From positions 496,001 to 560,000 of the forward strand of contig NZ_JANFAU010000001.1 of assembly GCF_026130605.1 (NCBI RefSeq): a stretch of DNA of 64,000 nucleotides, given 5' to 3'. This DNA comes from Sphingomonas lycopersici (GTDB taxonomy: Bacteria > Pseudomonadota > Alphaproteobacteria > Sphingomonadales > Sphingomonadaceae). Under the pieces are notes generated by a model. It had not been told where the DNA came from and made no database searches. It saw nothing but the letters and a program-made list of their open reading frames with translations. Positions 56,004-64,000 of this stretch are shown here, piece after piece (the stretch's first letter is position 1; each line of letters begins with the position of its first letter). Made by a program: the position numbers and the translations under genes.

Positions 56004-56071
56004 TCTTCGCCCGCCGGGCAGGCCCGGCCGGCGTCGGCGCCCTTATCGCAAAGTCGGCGCCGCGCAAATCC

Positions 56072-57238
56072 TCAAGATTTGGGCGGCGCGCTCGCGAATT
56101 CCTGGCTGACGATCCGGCCCCAGATCGCCGCGAACTCATTGCCGTATTTGGCCAGTGCCTTGTCCCCGCCGAGATTGCTCAGCATGATCCGGCCGATGTT
56201 GGTGCGGGGATCGATCGTCATGAAGGTCGTCACGCCCGGATCGCCGCCATAATGACCGACCGAGCCGTCGCGGCGATATTGCCAGAACAGGCCCGCGTTC
56301 GGCTCCTTTGCCGGCAGCCCCGGAATCGGGTCTACGAACTGCGGCTTGAGCATCATCGCGACCTCCGCTTTCGAGAACAGGCCCGGTTCGCCCGCCCGCC
56401 CCTTCAGCACGGCGGCGACGAATTTCGACAGATCCCGGCACGATGTCCGCAGCCCGCCGTCGGGATAGGTGGTGATCGTATAGGCGGGCAACGGCTTGAG
56501 CTTCTCATCATAAAGCACCGCGCGCTGCGGCCCGGAAGCCGCATCCGTCCACCCCGATTGGGTCATGCCCAGCGGCGCGAGGATCTCCCTGCGGGTCACC
56601 TCCGCGTAGGAATGCTGCGCCTTCACCTCGACGGCATAAGCGGCGAGCGTCGCGCCGATATTGCTATAGGCATAAGCCGCGCCCGGCGCGGTGTGCGCGA
56701 AGTTGCGCCGATCCCACGTCGCGCCGCCCGGCGTGAAATAGCTGCGCAGGAAGGGCGCGATATCGAGATCGTTCGCGGGCCCGGGTCGGTAGCCCGCCGA
56801 ATAGACCGATTCGCGGTCGACGATTCCGGCGCTGTGCGTGGCGAGCTGCCGGAGCGTGATCGGCAGGTCGGGAAAGCCGGGGTTGCGCACCGGGAAGGGA
56901 AGGAATGTCGCGATATCCTCGTCGAGCGTGAACCACCCGCGATCGACCCCTTTGACGAGCATCGCGCCGATCAGCGTCTTGCTGATCGACCCGATCGGCT
57001 GGACGGTCTGCGGCGTATAGGGGGTATGCGTCGCGACATCGGCGTAACCGAAGCCCTTTTCGTAGAGCGTGCGGTTCGCGTCGAAGACGATGACGCAGAA
57101 ACCGGGGACATGCGATGTGGCATGAAGCGCCGCCAGATCCCGATCGAGCTCAGCCGGGGGCGGCGTCTCCGCCGTCGCCCCGGACAGGCTCGCCGCCGCG
57201 AACAGCGCAGCCACAGAAAATCGCAAGCGTCGGATCAT
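56072..57238 (-). CDS. Serine hydrolase, beta-lactamase class C / esterase family
   Basis: This 388-residue exported protein has a signal peptide (about 1-23, GATAE). Catalytic motifs are SxxK as SISK (84-87), YxN as YSN in AYSNIGATLAAY, and the third motif as HYGGDPG. The tail lies after a typical SGWTDAASG region. The third motif is HxG, not KTG, which favours an esterase or D-Ala-type peptidase over a lactamase. AAAGGG precedes ATG 57238. It follows the PEP-mutase-family gene by 40 bp in the same direction, so it may be co-transcribed. Confidence 0.87.
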   Translation of the reverse strand: MIRRLRFSVAALFAAASLSGATAETPPPAELDRDLAALHATSHVPGFCVIVFDANRTLYEKGFGYADVATHTPYTPQTVQPIGSISKTLIGAMLVKGVDRGWFTLDEDIATFLPFPVRNPGFPDLPITLRQLATHSAGIVDRESVYSAGYRPGPANDLDIAPFLRSYFTPGGATWDRRNFAHTAPGAAYAYSNIGATLAAYAVEVKAQHSYAEVTRREILAPLGMTQSGWTDAASGPQRAVLYDEKLKPLPAYTITTYPDGGLRTSCRDLSKFVAAVLKGRAGEPGLFSKAEVAMMLKPQFVDPIPGLPAKEPNAGLFWQYRRDGSVGHYGGDPGVTTFMTIDPRTNIGRIMLSNLGGDKALAKYGNEFAAIWGRIVSQEFASAPPKS

Positions 57239-57278
57239 AACATACCCTTTCGGTTGAAGGCGGAAATGGCGTGCGGCG

Positions 57279-58217
57279 TCAGCTGGCATAATCGGCGGCG
57301 CGTGCGCGGAACGCGGGGCCGCCGATCGCGTCGTCGAGTTCCGCGCGGCTCATCGCAACGGTCGCCGCGCCGGTGCGCGCGAGCGTCTCGAATACATGCG
57401 CGATCGACGCGGCCGCGGCGCGCGGCGCAAGGTCCGGGACCAGCGCCAGCGCATATCCCGCGGCCTGCCGCTGCAACAGGACGCCGGGATCGGGCGCGAG
57501 GACATTGCAGATCAGCGGGCGCTCGTGTCCGAGCGCCTCGACCAGCATCGCGTGCTGATCCGCGCCGGTGACGCCTTCGACGAACAGCAGGTCCACGCCG
57601 GCCCGGGCATAAGCTTCCGCGCGGCGCAGCGCTTCGTCGAAGCCGAGGCTCGACGCCGCATCGGTGCGCGCGCTGATCAACGTATCATCGAAGCGCCGCG
57701 CATCCTGTGCAGCGTGCAGCTTGCCGATCATGACCGGAAGCGGGACGAGCGGACGCGCGACCAGCCGATCGGGCGGCTTCACCTCGAGCTGATCTTCGAT
57801 CTGGATCGCCGCCGCGCCGGCCGCCTCGAGCATTCGCACGATACGCGCGACCTGCAGCGCATTGCCGAACCCGCTATCCGCATCGACCAGCAGCGGAAGT
57901 GCGCAGCGCTCCGCAATATGTGACAACACGTCGACCAGCTCGACGCCGCCGAGCAGACCGACATCGGGTCGGCCGAGCCGCGACCAGGCGAGCGCCGACC
58001 CGGAAAGGAACGCCGCCTCGAAGCCGGCACGCTCGGCAAGGAGCGTCGACAGCGTATCGAACACGCCCGGCGCGCAGAGGATCGAGCCCCGGCCGGTGAG
58101 GCTGCGCCGCAACCGTGCGCCGGTGGATTCGGTGCTCCCGTCTCCTCCTGCAGGGGTCGGTCCGCATGATTCCGCATATCGCGCCACCGCTTTTCGCATC
58201 CCCGATCTATACCCCAT
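57279..58217 (-). CDS. Isocitrate lyase/PEP mutase superfamily enzyme
   Basis: The 312-residue protein is a PEP-mutase/isocitrate-lyase TIM barrel: PGVFDTLSTLLAERAGFEAAFLSGSAL at about 50-75, metal-binding DADSGFGN near 113, and the IQIEDQLE segment near 139. The catalytic KRCGH of isocitrate and methylisocitrate lyases is replaced by KPPDRLVARPL, so it lacks the acid Cys and is not a lyase of that type. A hydrolase, decarboxylase or mutase on a 2-oxoacid is more likely. Start is ATG 58217; 58199 is an alternative. Divergent to a TonB receptor with a 52-bp gap. Confidence 0.83.
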   Translation of the reverse strand: MGYRSGMRKAVARYAESCGPTPAGGDGSTESTGARLRRSLTGRGSILCAPGVFDTLSTLLAERAGFEAAFLSGSALAWSRLGRPDVGLLGGVELVDVLSHIAERCALPLLVDADSGFGNALQVARIVRMLEAAGAAAIQIEDQLEVKPPDRLVARPLVPLPVMIGKLHAAQDARRFDDTLISARTDAASSLGFDEALRRAEAYARAGVDLLFVEGVTGADQHAMLVEALGHERPLICNVLAPDPGVLLQRQAAGYALALVPDLAPRAAAASIAHVFETLARTGAATVAMSRAELDDAIGGPAFRARAADYAS

Positions 58218-58269
58218 TGACAGTAATTATTGAAGATGATCTCATATTTAATAATCAAAGGGAGGATGC
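58218..58269. promoter_or_regulatory. Divergent promoter of the PEP-mutase and TonB receptor operons
   Basis: This 52-bp AT-rich gap carries TTGACA at 58217-58222 as a plausible -35 for the plus strand, though no good -10 at 17 bp. ATTATT (58227-58232) and AATAAT (58249-58254-type) are inverted across its centre, suggesting an operator. A GGGAGG ribosome site precedes the receptor ATG. No regulator gene is adjacent. Confidence 0.45.
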
Positions 58270-60471
58270 ATGTCACGCTTCAAATCGGCCACCCGCCTGG
58301 GCGCGCTGCTCACGCTCGGGTTGACGGCGCCCGCGCTGGCGCAAACCGACGCGCCGTCGCCGCCCCAAGCGGACAATGCGATCGGGGACATTCTGGTGAC
58401 CGCGCGCAAACGGTCGGAGCGTCTGCAGGACACGCCGATCTCGATCAGCGCCGAGACCGCGGAGAGCATGGCACGCAAGGGCATCGCCAATATCGCGGAC
58501 ATCGCGCGCCAGACCCCCGGTCTCCAATATGGCGATTTCGGCGACATGAAGCTCTCGCCCACGTCGTTGCGCGGGGTGACCGGCTCGTCGGGATCGGCCG
58601 GCGCGGACCCGGCAATCGGCTATTATGTCGACGAAATCTATCAGGCGCAGGGCCCCGGCGCCGATCTCGATCTCTACGACATTGCCCGGGTCGAGGTGCT
58701 GCGCGGGCCGCAGGGCACCTTGTTCGGGCGGAATACGATCGGTGGCGTGATCAGCATCACCACCGAGCGGCCGTCCGACACGTTCGCCGCATCGGTCACC
58801 GCCGATATCGGAAACTATGACGCGCGCCGGATCGGCGCCTCGATATCCGGCCCGATCGTGCCCGGCGCGATCGCCGGCAAGCTCGCCTTCGTCAAGGATC
58901 AGCGCGGCGGATTCGAGCGCAACGTCTGGCTCAATCGCGACGTCAACAACCACGATTCCTGGGCGCTACGCGGCCAATTGCTGTTCGATTTGGGCACGAC
59001 CACCAGCCTGTTGTTGACCGGCAGCTATCGCGCGGCCGATCAGGAACAGCTCGTATTCGAAACGCGACGCTACAATTTGGATGCCGATCTGCCCAAGGCG
59101 CTGGTGGCGCTCGGCCTGCCGCTGAACACCGATCCGTTCGATCGCAAGGTCTATTCGGACAGCCCCAACAAGGAACGCCTGCGCGCGTGGGACGTCGCCG
59201 CGACCTTCAAGACGCGGATCGGCGATGTCGGCGTGACCAATGTCGCCGCCTATCACTGGCACGATTATTTCAGCCGCGCCGACACGGATCGCTCGCCGCT
59301 GAAGATGCTCTACGACGGCGATCCCGAGCGGGTCTGGCGCTGGTCGGAAGAGCTGCGTTTCGATCTGTCGACCGGGCCGATCGACTGGCTCGCCGGCCTC
59401 TACTATTTCCGCCAGAAGAGCCGCAATCAGAGTTTCGTCGAGATCGGCGCCGATCTCGCCGCGAACCTCGGCGCGCCGGAACTCGCCGGTTTCCGCTCGG
59501 GCTCGAACGGCGAACTCGACACGACGAGCAAGGCCGCCTTCCTCAGCGCGACATGGAAGATCGCGCCACGCCTCGATCTCACCTTGGGCGGGCGCTACAC
59601 GCGCGACGAAAAGACCATCCATTATGTCCAGGTCGACGCGATCGACCTGCTCGGCGGCAATACCGACGTCCGCGCGAGCGGCGCGTGGAGCCAGTTCACG
59701 CCGAACGCCAATCTCCGGTTCCGCATCACCCCGACGGTGATGGCCTATGCGACGGCGAGCAAGGGCTTCAAGAGCGGCGGATTCAACGACGCGCTCGGCA
59801 GCGCGGACGGCATCGCCTTCGGCCCCGAATCCCTGTGGAATTACGAGCTCGGGCTGAAGACCGAGAGCTTCAACCGCCGCCTCGTGATCAACGCCGCACT
59901 CTATTATATGAAGTGGGACAAGATCCAGCTGTCGGAGGACAATCCGGCGACCCCGGTCTATGATCCGATCATCCTCAACGGCGGCAGGGCGCATAGCAAG
60001 GGCATCGAGGTGGAGATGACCGCGCGCCCCACCGATCGCCTGACGCTGGGCGGCAATGTCTCGCTGCAGGATGCGAAATACGAAAATGGGCATCTGCCGA
60101 CCGGCGAGCCGCTGAACCATATTCCTTATGCGCCCGGCTATACCGGCGGCGCCAACGCCGAATATCGCCTTCCCGTCGCGCAATGGGGAACGCTGGCTTT
60201 CTACGGCGAATATCTGCTGCGCGGCCGGACCTATCTCACCAACGATGCCGATCCCGACGGGGTGGTACACCCTTACGGGCTGCTCAACCTGCGCCTTTCG
60301 CTGCAATCGCCCGACGAACGCTGGCGCGTGACCTTGTGGGCGAAGAACCTCACCAACCGCATCTATGAAGAGCGGGTGTTCGATCTCAGCGGTCAGACGC
60401 TGATCGGCCAGAAGTTCATCATCCTCGGCGATCCGCGCACCGTCGGTGTCGAGTTCAAGCTGAAATATTGA
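58270..60471 (+). CDS. TonB-dependent receptor of a catabolic locus
   Basis: The 733-residue protein has a signal peptide (about 1-24, PALAQ), a TonB box at about 40-48 (DILVTARKR), a plug (about 50-170; SAETAESMARKGIANIADIARQTPGLQYGDF, RVEVLRGPQGTLFGRNTIGGVISI) and a 22-strand barrel ending in GVEFKLKY. The plug matches the large sphingomonad receptor group found at aromatic and ester catabolic loci. It is 9 bp before the CocE-type hydrolase gene. Substrate is inferred from neighbours only. Confidence 0.93.
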   Translation: MSRFKSATRLGALLTLGLTAPALAQTDAPSPPQADNAIGDILVTARKRSERLQDTPISISAETAESMARKGIANIADIARQTPGLQYGDFGDMKLSPTSLRGVTGSSGSAGADPAIGYYVDEIYQAQGPGADLDLYDIARVEVLRGPQGTLFGRNTIGGVISITTERPSDTFAASVTADIGNYDARRIGASISGPIVPGAIAGKLAFVKDQRGGFERNVWLNRDVNNHDSWALRGQLLFDLGTTTSLLLTGSYRAADQEQLVFETRRYNLDADLPKALVALGLPLNTDPFDRKVYSDSPNKERLRAWDVAATFKTRIGDVGVTNVAAYHWHDYFSRADTDRSPLKMLYDGDPERVWRWSEELRFDLSTGPIDWLAGLYYFRQKSRNQSFVEIGADLAANLGAPELAGFRSGSNGELDTTSKAAFLSATWKIAPRLDLTLGGRYTRDEKTIHYVQVDAIDLLGGNTDVRASGAWSQFTPNANLRFRITPTVMAYATASKGFKSGGFNDALGSADGIAFGPESLWNYELGLKTESFNRRLVINAALYYMKWDKIQLSEDNPATPVYDPIILNGGRAHSKGIEVEMTARPTDRLTLGGNVSLQDAKYENGHLPTGEPLNHIPYAPGYTGGANAEYRLPVAQWGTLAFYGEYLLRGRTYLTNDADPDGVVHPYGLLNLRLSLQSPDERWRVTLWAKNLTNRIYEERVFDLSGQTLIGQKFIILGDPRTVGVEFKLKY

Positions 60472-60480
60472 GAGGCCGTC

Positions 60481-62289
60481 ATGCCGCGCAATCTCCCCTT
60501 GCTGGCGCTCGTCGCGCTTTTCACCGGCGGACTGGCCGACCCCGCGCCCTCCCGCGAACCCAGACCGGCCGGGTGGAGCGACCGCTCCTATTATCTGGCG
60601 ATGCGCGACGGCGTTGAACTGGCGGTCAGCCTCTATTTCCCCCATGGCGCGCCTCCCGCGACGCCCGCCCCCGTCCTGCTGATCCAGACCCGGTACGGCC
60701 GCGCCGGCGAGGCGGGGTTCGGCGCGCCGTGGCGTCGCGCGGGCTATGTCGTGGCGATCGTCGATACGCGCGGGTCGACCGCCTCGTTCGGCGCCCGCGA
60801 CGTCGACATCGGCGCGGACGAGCAGCGCGACATGGACGAGATCATCGCCCATCTCGCCAAACAGCCGTGGTCGAACGGGCAGGTGATCGCGTCGGGCGTG
60901 TCCTATATGGCCGACACCGCCGACATGGCGACCAGCCGCCCCGCGCCGGCGTTGCTGGCGGCGATCCCGCGGCAGACCGATTTCGACACTTATGCGCATC
61001 TGTTCAGCCCGGGCGGGGTTTCCAACGACTGGATGCTGCAGACCTGGGGCAGCGCGGTGCGCGACATGGATCTCGGCCGCGATCCCGAGGGGGGTGATGC
61101 CGATTGCGTTGCGCGCGCTGCCGATTGCGCGAAATTGTTCCCGATCCTGCAGCCCGTGGACGGCGACGAAAGCTATACGAAGCTCCGCCGTGCGCTCGCC
61201 GCGCGCGGTCGCCACTGGGGGCCGGAGGATTATGCGCAGGTGATCTTCCGCGATCAGCCCGGGAGCAACGGGCATACCCTGTTCGCCTCGTCGCCGGCGG
61301 CGCATCTCGCCGCGATCCGTCGCGAGCGCAAGCCGGTGCAATATTGGGGCTCGTGGCTCGATGCCGGGATGGCCGAGGCGGCGCTCGCGCGTTACCGCTC
61401 CGCGCCCGAGGTTCCGGCCGAGGTCTGGATCACCGCCAACAATCATGCGCAGAACACCGGCGCCGATCCGTTCTTTCCGGAGGAGAAATCACCCACGCCG
61501 GCGGCATCGGCGATCTTCGCCAAGAACATCGCCTTCGCCGATCGCGTCAGGACCGGTGGCCGGATTGCGCGGCAGATCCATTATTATGTGATGGGCGCCA
61601 AAAGCTTCCGCACCACGCTGCGCTGGCCGCCGGCGGATGCGGCGCCCTCCAGCCTTTATCTGTCCGCCGGGCAGCGATTGTCCCCGCGCGCGCCGGCGCG
61701 GCGCGGTGCGGACCGCTACGCCGTCGACTTCGCCGCGACCACCGGCAAGGCGACGCGATGGTCGACGCAATTCGGCACGCCGCCCGCCTATCGCGATCGC
61801 CGCGCGCAAGACGCGCAGCTGCTGACATATGACGGCGCGCCGGTGGCGGCCGATACCGAATTGGTCGGGACCCCGGTGGTCACCCTGCACATGGCGGCGC
61901 AGACCAGCGACCCGGCGATCTTCGTCTACCTCGAAGACGTCGGCCCCGACGGCCGTTCGACCTATCTCACCGAGGGGCAGTTCCGCGCGATCCACCGCAA
62001 GATCGCCGATCCGGCGGCCTTGCCCTATGACCAGGGTCCCGCGCCGCACAGCTTCGCGCGTGCCGATGCGCTGCCGGTCGCGCCGGGCAAGCCGATGACA
62101 TTGCGCTTTGCGCTTTTCCCGACCGCCGCGCTCATCCAGCGCGGGCACCGGTTGCGGGTGGCGATAGGGGGCGCCGATGCCGACACCTTCCGGCGCTATT
62201 CGGAGGGCAAGACGGACGTCTTCACCGTCGGTCGCGGCGGGCGCGATGCCAGCCGGATCGAGATCACGACGCGACCCTGGCGACGATGA
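60481..62289 (+). CDS. CocE/NonD-family exported hydrolase
   Basis: This 602-residue protein has a signal peptide (about 1-20). An X-Pro-dipeptidyl-peptidase-like catalytic domain follows (about 35-350), with VDTRGSTAS at about 94-102 and nucleophile Ser141 in SGVSYMADTA. The C-terminal part (about 370-602) is the jelly-roll domain (TELVGTPVVTLHMAAQTSDPAIFVYLEDVGPDG; FPTAALIQRGHRLRVAIGGADADTF) found in CocE and NonD esterases. It probably hydrolyses an ester or amide outside the cytoplasm, before or after uptake by the receptor encoded upstream. Confidence 0.9.
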   Translation: MPRNLPLLALVALFTGGLADPAPSREPRPAGWSDRSYYLAMRDGVELAVSLYFPHGAPPATPAPVLLIQTRYGRAGEAGFGAPWRRAGYVVAIVDTRGSTASFGARDVDIGADEQRDMDEIIAHLAKQPWSNGQVIASGVSYMADTADMATSRPAPALLAAIPRQTDFDTYAHLFSPGGVSNDWMLQTWGSAVRDMDLGRDPEGGDADCVARAADCAKLFPILQPVDGDESYTKLRRALAARGRHWGPEDYAQVIFRDQPGSNGHTLFASSPAAHLAAIRRERKPVQYWGSWLDAGMAEAALARYRSAPEVPAEVWITANNHAQNTGADPFFPEEKSPTPAASAIFAKNIAFADRVRTGGRIARQIHYYVMGAKSFRTTLRWPPADAAPSSLYLSAGQRLSPRAPARRGADRYAVDFAATTGKATRWSTQFGTPPAYRDRRAQDAQLLTYDGAPVAADTELVGTPVVTLHMAAQTSDPAIFVYLEDVGPDGRSTYLTEGQFRAIHRKIADPAALPYDQGPAPHSFARADALPVAPGKPMTLRFALFPTAALIQRGHRLRVAIGGADADTFRRYSEGKTDVFTVGRGGRDASRIEITTRPWRR

Positions 62290-62316
62290 CGGCCGCGCCG
62301 GAACAGGGTTTGACGG

Positions 62317-63930
62317 CTAGCGGTTGTCCGTCTCGCGGGTATCGGCCGCGATCCGTTTGAGCGCGGGTTTGTCGATCTTGCCGATCGGCAGCAGCGGCAA
62401 GTCGGCCACGAACACGAAGCGTTTGGGAATCTTGTAATTCGCCAGCCGCCCGCGACACCAGGCCTCGATCGCGGCCGTCGACAATGACGGCCGCGCGACG
62501 ATGAACGCCACCCCGATCTCCTGCCAGGTCGGATCCTCGGTCGAGACGATTGCGACCTGCTCGACATCGGGATGCGCCTCGATCGCCGCCTCGACCTCGC
62601 GCGGATAGACATTGTAGCCGCCCGACTTGAACATCTCCTTCAGCCGCCCGACGATGCGATAGCGGCCATCGGCGCGGTGTACGGCGAGATCGCCGGTCCT
62701 GAACCACCCGTCGGGCGTCAGCGCCGCGGCGGTTTCCGCCGGGCGGTTCCAGTATCGCAGCAGATTGTACGGCGATCGCGCCCAGACCTCGCCGCTCTCT
62801 CCTGCCGAAACGTCGTTTCCGCCGGCGTCGACCAGCCGGATCTCGACTCCCGGAAACGCGGTGCCGACCGAATTGGCGAGCACCTCCAGATCGCCGGTCG
62901 GCTCGGTCGCGGTGATGCCGCTGGTGGTTTCCGTCATGCCGTAATTGGTCGCCAGCCGTGGGTGAATGGCGTGCAGCCGCCGCAGAAGATCGACCGGCAT
63001 CGCTGCGCCCTCCCACAATATCAGCTGGACCGCCGACAGGTCGAACGTGTCGAAATCGGGCACATCGAGTTGCATCTGAAAGCAGGTCGGCACCGATCCC
63101 CAGAGCGTCGCCCGCTCGGCGGCCATCAATGCCAGTGATGCGGGCGGGTCGAATTGTTCCAGAAACAGGATCGTTCCGCCCGCCAGCAAGGTCGGCAGGC
63201 TGACGTCGACGACGCAACCGACGTGGTTGATCGGGAAATAATTGACCGCGCGCAGCGGCGAGACCGGCCACAGTCGGTTCTGCGCGAGGCTAAACGCGGC
63301 CAGCCCGTGATGATGCAGCACCGCGCCCTTGGGCCGCCCGGTGGAGCCAGAGGTATAGACGATCAGACACGGGTCGAACCCGCCACATCCGGCACGCGCC
63401 GCGCGAAGCTGCGCATCGCCGCACCCTTCGCCCGCGGACATAAACGCCTCCCAGCGCGAGAAACCCGCGACCAGCGGTTCGCCGGCAAAGGCGACGGCCG
63501 TCTCCAGCGCGGGGCTGCATGCGCGCAGCCGGGTCAGCAGGTCGCGATAGTCCCGCCCGCCGATATGCGTCCGCGCCAGCAGCACCTTGGGCGCGGCGTC
63601 CGCGACGACATAGGCCAGTTCCTCGAACTGATAGCGCGGATTGAGCCCGACCCAGATCGCCCCGATCGACGCGCTGGCCAAGAAGCTGACGAGATAATCG
63701 GGGTGCGGCGTCTGCAGCGTCGCCACCCGATCGCCCTTGCCGACGCCCGCGACGATCAACGCGCGCGCCAGCGCGTCGACCGCACGCGCCAACGCGGCAT
63801 AGCTCCACCGCCGGTCGTCCAGCACCATCGCTTCGTCATCGGGACGATGCGCCGCCATCCAGTCGGCATAGTCGCTGATACGCGGCAGCAGCGGCGGGGC
63901 GCCCGTGTGGGCCGAGCCAGGGACGATCAT
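62317..63930 (-). CDS. AMP-forming acyl-CoA synthetase (class I adenylate-forming)
   Basis: The 537-residue enzyme has the full set of motifs: P-loop YTSGSTGRPKG at 192-202, NYGMTETTSG near 335, TGDLAVHR near 420, GRLKEMFKSGGYNVYPREVE near 440 and the catalytic GKIDKPALKR near 520. Length and motifs suit a medium- or aryl-acyl-CoA ligase. It converges on the CocE-type gene with a 27-bp gap. It activates a carboxylic acid, perhaps released by the hydrolase, to its CoA ester. Confidence 0.93.
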   Translation of the reverse strand: MIVPGSAHTGAPPLLPRISDYADWMAAHRPDDEAMVLDDRRWSYAALARAVDALARALIVAGVGKGDRVATLQTPHPDYLVSFLASASIGAIWVGLNPRYQFEELAYVVADAAPKVLLARTHIGGRDYRDLLTRLRACSPALETAVAFAGEPLVAGFSRWEAFMSAGEGCGDAQLRAARAGCGGFDPCLIVYTSGSTGRPKGAVLHHHGLAAFSLAQNRLWPVSPLRAVNYFPINHVGCVVDVSLPTLLAGGTILFLEQFDPPASLALMAAERATLWGSVPTCFQMQLDVPDFDTFDLSAVQLILWEGAAMPVDLLRRLHAIHPRLATNYGMTETTSGITATEPTGDLEVLANSVGTAFPGVEIRLVDAGGNDVSAGESGEVWARSPYNLLRYWNRPAETAAALTPDGWFRTGDLAVHRADGRYRIVGRLKEMFKSGGYNVYPREVEAAIEAHPDVEQVAIVSTEDPTWQEIGVAFIVARPSLSTAAIEAWCRGRLANYKIPKRFVFVADLPLLPIGKIDKPALKRIAADTRETDNR

Positions 63931-64000
63931 ATCGCCGGTTCCAGACGGGTGCCGGCGCGATCTCGGATCGACAAAACGCCAATGGACAGCAGGGCAAGCG

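Noticed and set aside
56004..56071. Inverted GGCGCC and AAATC repeats as a separate element
   Set aside because: They are short GC-rich pairs near the 3' end of the serine hydrolase and the riboswitch; I cannot separate them from chance or a simple terminator.

Overview
The window is high-GC alphaproteobacterial DNA. Several things point to the Sphingomonadales: the style of the TonB receptors, the CHAT/CHASE2/two-partner-secretion block, the Tad proteins and a sphingomonad-type inverted repeat at 53491-53575. The genus is inferred, not proven. Positions 43065-46916 hold iterons, a Rep initiator, parA and parB, so the window most likely lies on a plasmid or second replicon. I saw no rRNA, tRNA, CRISPR array or transposase.

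Layout. 1-3865: an S45 acylase cut by the left edge, a LysR regulator and a HAD dehalogenase-like protein. 3894-27442: a 23.5 kb minus-strand block of nine genes. In transcription order these are a CHAT protease-like protein, a CHASE2 nucleotide cyclase, an unknown secreted protein, a TpsB transporter, a 2153-residue filamentous TpsA, a five-haem cytochrome, a double HbpS-domain lipoprotein, an outer-membrane barrel and a ten-haem cytochrome fused to a propeller-like C-terminus. 27914-34568: a plus-strand Cus-type copper/silver efflux operon. 34617-42914: an M28 peptidase, a hexapeptide acetyltransferase, three TadG/TadE-like pseudopilin-related genes, and an esterase/FAD oxidase/NTF2-fold operon.

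42915-47938: replication and partition. Six 18-bp iterons and an operator palindrome lie before rep. Identical 18-bp palindromes sit on both sides of parA. Two more iteron copies lie inside the parB coding sequence. 48022-50923: a second TpsB with a collagen-like lipoprotein. 51393-53459: a divergent Fsr-type MFS exporter and AraC regulator. 53590-56003: a BtuB-like receptor behind a cobalamin riboswitch. 56072-63930: a probable uptake and catabolic island (serine hydrolase, PEP-mutase-family enzyme, TonB receptor, CocE/NonD hydrolase, acyl-CoA synthetase).

The strongest candidate for an undescribed system is 3894-27442. It couples a signalling and protease module to a secreted filament and, in the same direction with overlapping genes, to a multihaem cytochrome and outer-membrane barrel set that resembles an electron conduit in composition. 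The second is the iteron pair inside parB, which suggests a replication-control link between Rep and the partition gene.
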